The translations under genes were made by a program, and so were the position numbers. The notes beneath the pieces are model-generated. The model searched no databases. It was not told the origin of the DNA and was given only the letters and a program-made list of their open reading frames with translations. A stretch of DNA of 8,182 nt from Candidatus Bathyarchaeota archaeon (lineage in GTDB: Archaea > Thermoproteota > Bathyarchaeia > RBG-16-48-13 > GCA-020355125). This document shows positions 1 through 6,329 of the stretch, one piece after another. How positions within the stretch are numbered: the stretch's first letter is position 1; each line of letters opens with the position of its first letter. The stretch is taken from contig DAOVAG010000029.1 of NCBI GenBank assembly GCA_030671165.1, forward strand, positions 1 through 8,182. The letters run 5' to 3'.

Positions 1-15
1 TGGACATGTTTGAAT

Positions 16-2061
16 CTATGTCTTCTTGAAGTATCCTGGTCTTGGAGAGTAAATCATCCCATCTCTTGTTAACTGATTAAGAAGGTTGCTTGCTTCCATT
101 TTTTGGATACCGTACTCATTCTCTAATCTCTCGTATAGGGCCCCTTCACGGATCATACCAACAGTTTTCTCAGCCTCTACTATAATGGAGATAACCACTT
201 GCAATCTATCTCTTACGCTCTTTGGTCTGCCAGTCATTAGGATGTCTATATCAAACTTGCCCGATGTCAAGTCAATGCCAACTTGTTCAAGTGACTTTCG
301 CATTAAGATTATCGCAGCTTGAGCGTCTTCAACTGTTATTTCCTTTCGTAAAGCAGCCCTAGCTCGAGATTCAGATAACCTGATGAGACCTTCCAACTGT
401 CGGGCTGTTATCGCTATGGGTGACTCGCTAGATTCAGTATTACGCATCTGAAGATAAAATTCTTTAAGACGATTCATCGCCTCGTCTGTTAGAACTGGTT
501 TAATCTGTTTTGCATAACTAATGTACTTCCGCAGCATCTGAGGTTGGATTGGAGGATCAACAGGAGCCCTGCCAGTTCTGTGGAGGGCTAAGATGTGTTC
601 AGCCATCCGCTCATCGACGTCCTTAATCGGCTCATCTCTAATGATAAATATCAAGTCAAATCTTGAGAGAACTGTCACTGGAAGATTGATGTTTTCCACT
701 ACGGTCCTGAAGGGATCGTAACGACCCAAGGCAGGGTTTGCAGCGGCTAAGATCGCTGTTCTCGCATTTAATGTTGCCACGATTCCTCCCTTAGCTATAG
801 AGACAGTTTGCTGTTCCATAGCTTCGTGTATAGCTACTCTATCTTCCTCTCTCATTTTATCCATCTCATCTATCGCACATATACCTCGATCTGCAAGTAC
901 CAAGGCACCGGCCTCAAGTGTCATCCCACCTGATTTCTCCCTTATGACAGCAGCTGTCAAACCTACAGCTGAGGAACCTCGTCCACTCGTATATAGCCCT
1001 CTAGGAGCAATCTTTGTTACGTACTGTAGCAATACACTCTTTGCTGTACCTGGGTCTCCAATTATGAGTATGTTGGAGTCACCTCTGATGGTTATTCCTT
1101 CTGAAAGATGTTTTTGTACACCACCGAATAGGAGGTACATAACAGCTTCTTTGATGTTTGGGTAGCCGTAGATAGATGGCGCTATAGATCTTACGATCTT
1201 GTCATGTATACGGGGATCCTTTGAAAGTTCTTTTATCGATTTCTCTTCCTCTGGAGAAAGCTCTTGTAGCTCGGGTTCTTTTCCAGCAACATCTATGAAA
1301 TTAGTTTCTAAAAAGATGTCGAACATTCTTAGGGTTCCCCTTCGTGGTAAGTAGGCTTTGCTCGTTCTAACGATTCCGGTTATGGTCACCCTATCTCCAG
1401 GTCTCGCAACGTCAACTAAATCATCAATGAGTCTGACATCAACCCATCGTGGTAGTTGACCTGGAGGTAAGTCTTCAGGTCTTTCTTGTACTCTTATCTC
1501 TTGTGAATCTACGAATTCAGATTTTGCTTCTACGACCTCAAAAGGCCCCGTGCGTTGGCAGGCTGAGCAGAATGGAGGGTAAGTTATAAACGCACCTGTT
1601 TGTTCAAGAGATGACTCGTTTTCACATCTTTTACATTTGAAGATGGCTTTCGTTAGAAATGGGCGGATTGATGAGGCTCTAACGAGAATTCCGTCAACGA
1701 AAATTAGTTTACCTATATGTTGAGAACCCATTTTACGTAATTGTGTCTTCTCCGGGAGATTTTTAAACATCACACGTATCTTGTCAATACTTTCTGCATA
1801 TTCAGGGTCTTCGATCTTCAATTGGTATCTAGCTGCTTCCTCTGAATACCGTAAGTATTCGTCTGGTTTATCTATGATTTTAGTTGCAAGATCTAAATCA
1901 ATAGTCAGAAGATCCTCAAAATTTATTAACAAAGATTTGGTTCCGGAGATAGCCATTTGAGATAGACGTTTTCTATATTGATACTCGCCTTCCTCATTCT
2001 TGTAAGATTTTAAAAGGTTTTGGAAGCGTTCAACTGGGCTTAATGATTGTTCATTTCTCAT
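16..2061 (-). CDS. mcm: MCM replicative DNA helicase
   Basis: This is the ATP-driven 3'-to-5' helicase that forms a ring and unwinds DNA at the archaeal replication fork. The protein is 681 aa, the usual length, with no intein. The N-terminal domain carries a zinc ribbon (C143/C146 and C165/C168) and an OB-fold with a basic hairpin near 232-247 for DNA binding. The AAA+ core shows Walker A GDPGTAKS (335-342), Walker B with D398/E399, sensor 1 N442 in AANP, the arginine finger R467 in SRFD and sensor 2 R554. The C-terminal 80 or so residues look like the winged helix. The ATG directly follows the TAA of gins23, and a strong SD, GGAGGT, lies 6 bases upstream inside the last gins23 codons, so the two genes should be translationally coupled. 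All catalytic residues are present. The stop is TAG. An ATG lies 8 bases beyond it at the window edge, but only two codons of anything there are visible. Confidence 0.98.
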   Translation of the reverse strand: MRNEQSLSPVERFQNLLKSYKNEEGEYQYRKRLSQMAISGTKSLLINFEDLLTIDLDLATKIIDKPDEYLRYSEEAARYQLKIEDPEYAESIDKIRVMFKNLPEKTQLRKMGSQHIGKLIFVDGILVRASSIRPFLTKAIFKCKRCENESSLEQTGAFITYPPFCSACQRTGPFEVVEAKSEFVDSQEIRVQERPEDLPPGQLPRWVDVRLIDDLVDVARPGDRVTITGIVRTSKAYLPRRGTLRMFDIFLETNFIDVAGKEPELQELSPEEEKSIKELSKDPRIHDKIVRSIAPSIYGYPNIKEAVMYLLFGGVQKHLSEGITIRGDSNILIIGDPGTAKSVLLQYVTKIAPRGLYTSGRGSSAVGLTAAVIREKSGGMTLEAGALVLADRGICAIDEMDKMREEDRVAIHEAMEQQTVSIAKGGIVATLNARTAILAAANPALGRYDPFRTVVENINLPVTVLSRFDLIFIIRDEPIKDVDERMAEHILALHRTGRAPVDPPIQPQMLRKYISYAKQIKPVLTDEAMNRLKEFYLQMRNTESSESPIAITARQLEGLIRLSESRARAALRKEITVEDAQAAIILMRKSLEQVGIDLTSGKFDIDILMTGRPKSVRDRLQVVISIIVEAEKTVGMIREGALYERLENEYGIQKMEASNLLNQLTRDGMIYSPRPGYFKKT

Positions 2062-2628
2062 TTAGAAACCTCCAACCTTGAAAATATCTGTGTTCCACTT
2101 CGATATCTTAGTGTGAATATCACTATATAGAATTCTCTCTTCCATAGCAAGATTTCTAAGAATATTTTCAGTTTGCATAGAAGTAGCAGCGAGATAAACA
2201 ATCTTCTTTAATCTACAGTTAACTATATCATGGGCTAATCTAATTGAACGGTCGTACTCGACAGCAAAGGAGGCATCACTTACAGCCTTCTCCTTTAATG
2301 AATTAAGGTACCTCCTGAGTTTAGGATAGAAATATTCAGGTAGAGATGAAATTTGTCTTCCTGTTTGAAGTCGAGTCTCTCTCCAGTGTATCTTATTCAG
2401 AGAGATACTATTCATAGCATATTCATCGTGATATCGGGCATAACCCGATTTTATTAACTCAGAAGCTATCCAGTTTTGTATTTCTATATCTATACCTTTC
2501 TTTAAAGGTCCTATAGTTATACTCCCAATTTTTAAAGGTTTAAGATTTTTGAGGATAACAATTTTTGTAGAAGTATTTTTGAAATCGAAATCTAAATCAT
2601 TTATAGTTAAAGTTGAAGATTCAGCCAA
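2062..2628 (-). CDS. gins23: GINS complex subunit Gins23 (Psf2/Psf3-like)
   Basis: Subunit of the archaeal GINS complex, which binds MCM and primase and stimulates the fork helicase. The 188-aa protein has the B-then-A domain order of the Gins23 type: a small beta-rich B domain at about 22-66 (IVILKNL, then GPLKKG) followed by the helical A domain at about 75-185 (LPEYFYPKLRRYL and later helices). The order is opposite to the second GINS gene at 4429-4989, so this is the Psf2/Psf3-like partner. The start is a TTG; no in-frame ATG exists before residue 72, which would delete the B domain. A good TATA box lies 43-49 bases upstream. Adjacency to mcm is known from other archaea such as Sulfolobus and Pyrococcus. 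The first 20 residues, before the B domain, are poorly conserved-looking. Family assignment rests on domain order, motif feel and context. Confidence 0.88.
   Translation of the reverse strand: MAESSTLTINDLDFDFKNTSTKIVILKNLKPLKIGSITIGPLKKGIDIEIQNWIASELIKSGYARYHDEYAMNSISLNKIHWRETRLQTGRQISSLPEYFYPKLRRYLNSLKEKAVSDASFAVEYDRSIRLAHDIVNCRLKKIVYLAATSMQTENILRNLAMEERILYSDIHTKISKWNTDIFKVGGF
2068..2073 (-). promoter_or_regulatory. Shine-Dalgarno site of mcm, inside gins23
   Basis: GGAGGT on the minus strand lies 6 bases before the mcm ATG and overlaps the two glycine codons that end gins23. It is the best SD match seen in the window. With the abutting TAA/ATG it suggests coupled synthesis of Gins23 and MCM. 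Confidence 0.75.
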
Positions 2629-2670
2629 GTAAATACAACCCCAATAGTTAATAGAGAACAGAGGATTGAG

Positions 2671-2677
2671 ATATAAA
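2671..2677 (-). promoter_or_regulatory. TATA box of the gins23-mcm operon
   Basis: Minus-strand TTTATAT, preceded by an A-rich run. Transcription starting about 25 bases downstream would begin near 2651 and give a leader of about 20 bases before the TTG start of gins23. It sits in the 75-base gap after nop10, so gins23-mcm can be transcribed separately from the ribosomal cluster. Start site inferred, not seen. Confidence 0.55.
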
Positions 2678-2703
2678 TGTCGGTTTTTTTAGAAACAGAA
2701 TAA

Positions 2704-2907
2704 TTAGTCTTTTCTACGTTCTTTTTGAAGGTCGAGAACTAGGTCTTCCTCTGGTCTTGTAGGAATTCGATACTTAACATATTTATCATCTAGGGAAAAT
2801 TTAGCAGGATGTGGAACTCGCACGTTTCCCCCACAATTTGGACATAAATCAAGATGCAAAGTGTATTTTCCACAATCCTTACATCGCCTTAAGAGCCATT
2901 TCACCAT
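2704..2907 (-). CDS. nop10: H/ACA RNP protein Nop10
   Basis: Small zinc-binding protein of the H/ACA ribonucleoprotein, where it bridges the pseudouridine synthase Cbf5 and L7Ae for guide-directed pseudouridylation of rRNA. The 67-aa length is typical. A C4 zinc ribbon is visible (C9, C12, C22, C25, in the CKDCGKYTL and CPNCGG motifs), followed by the family's linker and helix signature (PAKFSLDDKYVKYR, about 34-47). The gene starts 12 bases after the aIF2-alpha stop with only a weak SD-like AAGGGCG. It is the last gene of the L44e-S27e-aIF2-alpha-Nop10 cluster, an order conserved in many archaea, which supports the call. Confidence 0.96.
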   Translation of the reverse strand: MVKWLLRRCKDCGKYTLHLDLCPNCGGNVRVPHPAKFSLDDKYVKYRIPTRPEEDLVLDLQKERRKD

Positions 2908-2919
2908 TTCTTTACGCCC

Positions 2920-3708
2920 TTAAGGTTTTCGTATGAATTTACCTTCTCCCCCATTATCTTCCATGATCTTTACAGCTCTCTTAGTGGCTTTTTCGAGTAA
3001 GGCCTCAGCTATTTTATAATTGTTAGCGAAAACATCAATACGATACTTCGGTGCTCCCGTAACATAGATTTGTATCTCAGTATTTTTTGGTTTTTTGAAG
3101 CTTTTTGCCTTGGCGAAAGCTTTCTTAAGCAGAGAGATACCGTCAGGTTTATTCGATTTTAATTCAAGAATGCCACCTATCTTGACTTGGGGGATGCTTA
3201 TCTTACGTTTAACTAGTTGAGTTAAAACTGTTGCCCATTTACGGGGTACATCGATTTTAATTAATGCATCTTCACCCAGTATCACTGCTTGTTCCATTCC
3301 CAAATAAATGCTCCCAAAATGGTCTTCAAGAGGAATTCCTATTTTCTCATATGCTTCGTCTGAACTAATTCCTATTGATTCAGCGGCCGTATCTAAAAGT
3401 TTTTTACCTCGATTTTCCTGTTTCCATTGGAGAAGTTTCTTCTTTCTCTCCATATCTGAAACCCGTCTAAGGGAAACATCGATGTGTAGTTTATTGGGAT
3501 CAACTCTCAATACTTTTAAGACCGTTTTCTGTCCTTCTCTAACATGGTCTTTAATGTTCTTTACCCATCTTGTGGAGAGTTCAGAGATGTGTAGAAGACC
3601 CTCAACATCATTGTATTCATCTAGAGTTACATAGGATCCGTAGGGAACAACACGTGTTATCGTAACAACGACCAATTCCCATGGTTCAGGTAAAACTATC
3701 TCATCCAT
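2920..3708 (-). CDS. aif2a: Translation initiation factor aIF2 subunit alpha
   Basis: Alpha subunit of the heterotrimeric aIF2, which delivers methionyl initiator tRNA to the small ribosomal subunit. An N-terminal S1/OB domain covers about 10-82 (PYGSYVTLDEY, GLLHISELS, WVKNIKDHV), then a helical middle domain to about 170, then the alpha/beta C-terminal domain that binds aIF2-gamma (KYRIDVFANNYKIAEALLEKA region near 220-242). Two in-frame ATGs lie close together: one at 3714 (264 aa) and one at 3708 (262 aa). I chose 3708 because the SD AGGTGA ends directly against the first ATG, leaving no spacer, but lies 6 bases from the second. It follows rps27e after about 30 bases, in the same operon. 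Confidence 0.97.
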   Translation of the reverse strand: MDEIVLPEPWELVVVTITRVVPYGSYVTLDEYNDVEGLLHISELSTRWVKNIKDHVREGQKTVLKVLRVDPNKLHIDVSLRRVSDMERKKKLLQWKQENRGKKLLDTAAESIGISSDEAYEKIGIPLEDHFGSIYLGMEQAVILGEDALIKIDVPRKWATVLTQLVKRKISIPQVKIGGILELKSNKPDGISLLKKAFAKAKSFKKPKNTEIQIYVTGAPKYRIDVFANNYKIAEALLEKATKRAVKIMEDNGGEGKFIRKP

Positions 3709-3714
3709 ACTCAT

Positions 3715-3720
3715 TCACCT
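3715..3720 (-). promoter_or_regulatory. Shine-Dalgarno site that decides the aIF2-alpha start
   Basis: Minus-strand AGGTGA touches the ATG at 3714 and lies 6 bases from the ATG at 3708. Normal SD spacing therefore favours the second ATG. Confidence 0.6.
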
Positions 3721-3739
3721 ACTTGTTAGAGTTTAAAGA

Positions 3740-3937
3740 CTATGTATACACATCAAGGATTTCTCCTTTGATCTTTGATCTTCCACCTGTCGGTTCAGCT
3801 AATATTCCATCACAAACGTTACATCGTACAACAGTCGATGCGTTACCGAAGACTACTTGCTCATTACCACAATCGTGACATTTAACGAGGAGAAATCTAC
3901 TTCTCGGTTTTGGGATTAAATCTATCCACCTAGACAT
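3740..3937 (-). CDS. rps27e: 30S ribosomal protein S27e
   Basis: Small-subunit ribosomal protein of the archaeal/eukaryotic S27 family. The 65-aa protein carries the family's C4 zinc ribbon: C20 and C23 ([12 protein letters not shown]) and C39 and C42 ([14 protein letters not shown]), with the usual lead-in of FLLVKC. The ATG is preceded by AGGTG with a 6-base spacer, and that SD starts immediately after the TAA of rpl44e, so the two are tightly linked. It is second in the L44e-S27e-aIF2-alpha-Nop10 cluster. No unusual residues are seen. Confidence 0.97.
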   Translation of the reverse strand: MSRWIDLIPKPRSRFLLVKCHDCGNEQVVFGNASTVVRCNVCDGILAEPTGGRSKIKGEILDVYT

Positions 3938-3948
3938 TTACCACACCT

Positions 3949-4230
3949 TTATGTTACTATCTCGATTTTTCTCATTCTTATCCCCAATCTCTCGACTGTA
4001 TGACCACATGTACTACATTTTAATAATAAGACTTGTTTCTTCGATGTCTTTGAAAATTTCCTCTGTCTTGGATCCCTCTGTCCACCGTAACCTTTCCTCT
4101 TCCGTATTACGCTCCGCCTATTGCCCTCAGCCATCTTACGGTCTCTTCCTTTCTTATAGAGGGAAACAGCGTGAGATCGATGTTGCCTGCACTTGGGACA
4201 GTACGTCCTGATGTTTCGAGGTACCTTCAA
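3949..4230 (-). CDS. rpl44e: 50S ribosomal protein L44e
   Basis: Large-subunit ribosomal protein at the tRNA E-site, first gene of the translation cluster. It has the family's TYCPKC motif near the N-terminus and a second zinc pair in KCSTCGH close to the C-terminus (C11, C14, C72, C75 from the start chosen here), with a basic middle containing RKRKGYGGQRDPRQ. The longest frame begins with a GTG at 4239 (96 aa), but that GTG is part of a GGTGAT SD; the TTG at 4230 follows GGTGA by 5 bases and gives an N-terminus of MKVPRNIRTYCP, which matches how the family usually starts. I therefore prefer the TTG and 93 aa. The family call is certain; the start is an inference. Confidence 0.95.
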   Translation of the reverse strand: MKVPRNIRTYCPKCRQHRSHAVSLYKKGRDRKMAEGNRRSVIRKRKGYGGQRDPRQRKFSKTSKKQVLLLKCSTCGHTVERLGIRMRKIEIVT

Positions 4231-4234
4231 CGTG

Positions 4235-4240
4235 ATCACC
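4235..4240 (-). promoter_or_regulatory. Shine-Dalgarno site that decides the L44e start
   Basis: Minus-strand GGTGAT lies 4-5 bases before the TTG at 4230. The GTG within it could be mistaken for the start codon. The shorter protein fits the family N-terminus better. Confidence 0.6.
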
Positions 4241-4249
4241 GAAATTTAT

Positions 4250-4278
4250 CATATAAGATAATATTATTGTATTTATGT
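4250..4278 (-). promoter_or_regulatory. Promoter region of the L44e-S27e-aIF2-alpha-Nop10 operon
   Basis: Two TATA-like elements are seen on the minus strand: CATAAATA (4277-4270) and CTTATATG (4257-4250). Only the upstream one places a start site near 4247, leaving the SD within the leader. The downstream one would put the start right at the initiation codon and give a leaderless mRNA. Which is used cannot be told from sequence. Confidence 0.45.
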
Positions 4279-4297
4279 GTTTTCACGAAAAAATTCC

Positions 4298-4402
4298 ATG
4301 GTGACTTATAAGCATTTATTGAAAAGATGGGAGAGTTGGTCAAGTATTGAAGCATCAATTTTACCAGCTTTATCTAGAGCTTATAATGGATATATTGAAT
4401 AA
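4298..4402 (+). CDS. Possible small protein, 34 aa, unrecognised
   Basis: I do not recognise this. A plus-strand ATG opens a 34-codon frame ending in TAA, in the otherwise empty gap between the 3' end of gins51 and the L44e promoter. The product starts MVTYKHLLKRWESWSS and goes on to a short hydrophobic patch (ILPAL) and AYNGYIE. It is rich in Trp and Tyr (2 W, 3 Y), with a mixed amphipathic pattern rather than the low-complexity look of random AT-rich DNA. A TATA-like TATTTATG lies at 4269-4276, about 22-29 bases before the ATG, which would suit a leaderless transcript divergent from L44e. It has no SD. It may equally be chance or the remnant of a longer gene. Confidence is low. Confidence 0.25.
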   Translation: MVTYKHLLKRWESWSSIEASILPALSRAYNGYIE

Positions 4403-4428
4403 ATGAATTCTAACTGTGGTTAGTATTC

Positions 4429-4989
4429 TCATTGAGTTCCTATTTTAACAGCTACACCACGTTTTATCAAGCTCTCTGCGTTTTCAGTAGGGAGGGAAAC
4501 CACGTCTTCAACCTTAAAAGGTCCATAGGTTTTCATATTCGAACCCACTATAGCGGGTATATCTTTTAGGAACCTAACTACTAGTATCTTTGACTCCTCT
4601 GTCCTTTTGATTTCTTTAATATTGGGGTTTTGACCCTTGAGTATTTTTTGTTTAATGCTCTTAATTTGGTCGATTGTCATGGAAATACTGTTGTAGATAA
4701 TATCTTCCTCTGAGGTTAAATAATTATATGGAACTTGTTCACTGTTAAAGAGGACAGTTGAGATTTTAGAGTATCTTATTTGAATCAGATCATTGACGAT
4801 CTTCACCAAGTTTTTTTGTTTCTCAAGAGCAAGGTGTGCCAGGAGGGTTTTACCATCCAACAGTTCAATCTCGTCCTTTAGATCCTTAAGGTATAAGCTT
4901 AGTTCAGCAAAGAAGCGCTTATCTAAAGGCTGAATTTTTGGATCTTCCTTCTCCTTTTTCCAAGCCTTATAAAGCATAGTGTAGTCCAT
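4429..4989 (-). CDS. gins51: GINS complex subunit Gins51 (Psf1/Sld5-like)
   Basis: Second GINS subunit, partner of Gins23 in the complex that links MCM, the Cdc45/RecJ-like protein and primase. The order is A-then-B, typical of Gins51: a helical A domain over about 1-115 (WKKEKEDPKIQPLDKRFFAEL early), a charged linker, and the C-terminal B domain at about 134-183 (ILVVRFLKDIPAIVG, YGPFKVEDVVSLP, LIKRGVAVKI). The longest frame starts at a GTG at 5001 (190 aa), but that GTG belongs to an SD-like AGTGAT sequence 7 bases before the ATG at 4989, so I prefer the ATG (186 aa). It follows priS by about 60-75 bases. Gins51 next to priS is also known in Sulfolobus, as I recall. Confidence 0.93.
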   Translation of the reverse strand: MDYTMLYKAWKKEKEDPKIQPLDKRFFAELSLYLKDLKDEIELLDGKTLLAHLALEKQKNLVKIVNDLIQIRYSKISTVLFNSEQVPYNYLTSEEDIIYNSISMTIDQIKSIKQKILKGQNPNIKEIKRTEESKILVVRFLKDIPAIVGSNMKTYGPFKVEDVVSLPTENAESLIKRGVAVKIGTQ

Positions 4990-4996
4990 ACGTCTT

Positions 4997-5001
4997 ATCA
5001 C
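4997..5001 (-). promoter_or_regulatory. Shine-Dalgarno-like site that decides the gins51 start
   Basis: Minus-strand GTGAT, a partial match to GGTGAT, lies 7 bases before the ATG at 4989. It includes the GTG that would otherwise be read as the start. Confidence 0.45.
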
Positions 5002-5023
5002 TAGGAAAATGGGTTCAATATCT

Positions 5024-5034
5024 TATATTAAACA
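5024..5034 (-). promoter_or_regulatory. Possible TATA box of gins51
   Basis: Minus-strand TTTAATATAAG in the priS-gins51 gap. A start about 25 bases downstream would fall near 5005 and leave a leader of about 16 bases that contains the SD. gins51 may have its own promoter as well as read-through from priL-priS. Confidence 0.35.
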
Positions 5035-5063
5035 TAGTCTCTTAGATCTATAAAGGTGATCTT

Positions 5064-6329
5064 TTAATCAGTTAAAAGGGCGGCTCTTTTACAGAATAAG
5101 TATATCGCCGCAGCCATCGGTAGCTTAACAATCTCTCTTCTATAGGGCCCATAAATGTCTTCTCCTATTCGGAAGCGATGAGCTGCTAAAACGTAAACCT
5201 TTAATGTACCCTTACTGAATGCCACTGCTTCTCTGAGAGGATCGAATCTTTCCAAGGATTTGGATGGAATACTTATTACTTTAAGCCCTGTTTTTCCGTG
5301 AAGTGTCAACGGCATCCTTATTAGTCTATGAATGTCAATCGTGACAACAGTGTCAATATTGACTGATTGATTATCCACACTAGTCTCAACCAGCTTTTCC
5401 CAAGTCTTTATGCCTATACCCTTTATTGACCCCCAAGAATTCCCGTTATTCCAGGTTTTAAAAATCTTGTCTCTCTGTGAATAAATTAGTGAGGCCATGT
5501 TCTTACTAATTCCATTTATCTCATTGAGTTGTTGAATGTTGTATGTAACAAGAATATCATAGACTCCTTTAGCTATCTTCCCACCCCAACCTGGACTATT
5601 TAAATCTGGTCCTATGACTTTATGTCCTGTTCTTCTACGCACCTCCATCAATCCATGGAGAGATACTTTCAGTCCAGTACCTAGAACATAATCTACAATC
5701 TCTTTTCTTGCATCTTGATCAAGCTGCCTGATTTCTTCTCTTTCAATATGGATATGATATCCTCTATGACCTGAAAAACATACTTCAATATCATGAGGAG
5801 GAAAACCGAAATCATTAATAAGGAAGTCAATGAGTTTCAAAGCTTCAGACTTTGCAGTTTCTAGACAGGTCTCACAAAGCCAAGCCACCATCTTGAATTT
5901 ACTACCCCCACATTGTGAGCAGACAGAAGGATGTTTTCCCACACCAACTTGATCACACCTCTCACACGTCCAATATTCGTGTTCCACTTTACAGGGTGTA
6001 CGAAGATGATCAAAATCTATGTCGAAGATTAAATCTGCACCAATCCATCCTTTTTTCCCCATCTCTCTGCTAGGTTGTTTGTAATATGCTGCTGAATGGT
6101 ATACGTCAGACGGTGTTATTGATTTGATGAAATCTCTGAAAAATCGAGGTTCCACGAAGGCTTTGTGACGTAACATACCTCCTTTATCGAAGAGAATGAA
6201 ACCGAACTCCCTGTTTTTATAGGAAGTAGGTAGAGGGATTATATTTGCGTTATCTCTATAATATTCGGTGAATTTCTGTACTATAAATTCTTGCGGATTT
6301 TTCATCGCTTTTACCCGTTTGATTCTCAT
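5064..6329 (-). CDS. priS: DNA primase small (catalytic) subunit PriS
   Basis: Catalytic subunit of the archaeo-eukaryotic primase, which makes the primers for DNA synthesis. The 421-aa protein shows the catalytic acidic pair in FDIDFD (D103, D105), the SGHRGYH motif (186-192) and a third acidic residue, D326, in the stretch leading to RLIR and LHGKTG. Between D107 and residue 155 lie seven cysteines (C113, C122/C125, C137/C140, C152/C155), enough for an enlarged zinc-binding insert. The ATG overlaps the priL stop as ATGA, implying translational coupling. A second in-frame ATG at residue 9 (6305) is possible but lacks a clear SD. The C-terminal tail has no extra catalytic domain. All active-site residues are present. 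Confidence 0.97.
   Translation of the reverse strand: MRIKRVKAMKNPQEFIVQKFTEYYRDNANIIPLPTSYKNREFGFILFDKGGMLRHKAFVEPRFFRDFIKSITPSDVYHSAAYYKQPSREMGKKGWIGADLIFDIDFDHLRTPCKVEHEYWTCERCDQVGVGKHPSVCSQCGGSKFKMVAWLCETCLETAKSEALKLIDFLINDFGFPPHDIEVCFSGHRGYHIHIEREEIRQLDQDARKEIVDYVLGTGLKVSLHGLMEVRRRTGHKVIGPDLNSPGWGGKIAKGVYDILVTYNIQQLNEINGISKNMASLIYSQRDKIFKTWNNGNSWGSIKGIGIKTWEKLVETSVDNQSVNIDTVVTIDIHRLIRMPLTLHGKTGLKVISIPSKSLERFDPLREAVAFSKGTLKVYVLAAHRFRIGEDIYGPYRREIVKLPMAAAIYLFCKRAALLTD

Noticed and set aside
1..15. ATG on the minus strand 8 bases after the mcm stop, possible next gene of the operon
   Set aside because: Only two codons are inside the window, so nothing can be supported.
86..322. Open frames on the strand opposite mcm (also 944-1165), aIF2-alpha (3308-3634), L44e (3951-4211) and pyrI (7646-7891)
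   Set aside because: They lie antisense to clearly conserved genes, show no recognisable domains, and are explained as shadows of the coding frames.
2684..2690. Seven-T run on the plus strand
   Set aside because: No plus-strand gene ends here; on the transcribed minus strand it is an A-run just upstream of the gins23 TATA box.
4325..4385. Stretch with GAGTTGGTCAAGT resembling a tRNA D-arm
   Set aside because: No T-loop consensus, no acceptor stem pairing and no anticodon arm in the expected place.
4410..4423. Small inverted repeat CTAAC-TGTG-GTTAG just past the gins51 stop
   Set aside because: Only a 5-bp stem with a 4-base loop and no T-run beside it on either strand; too weak to call a terminator.
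5044..5062. AGATC...GATCT inverted repeat in the priS-gins51 gap followed by T residues on the plus strand
   Set aside because: Five base pairs only, 9-base loop, and the T-run is on the strand that carries no transcript here.
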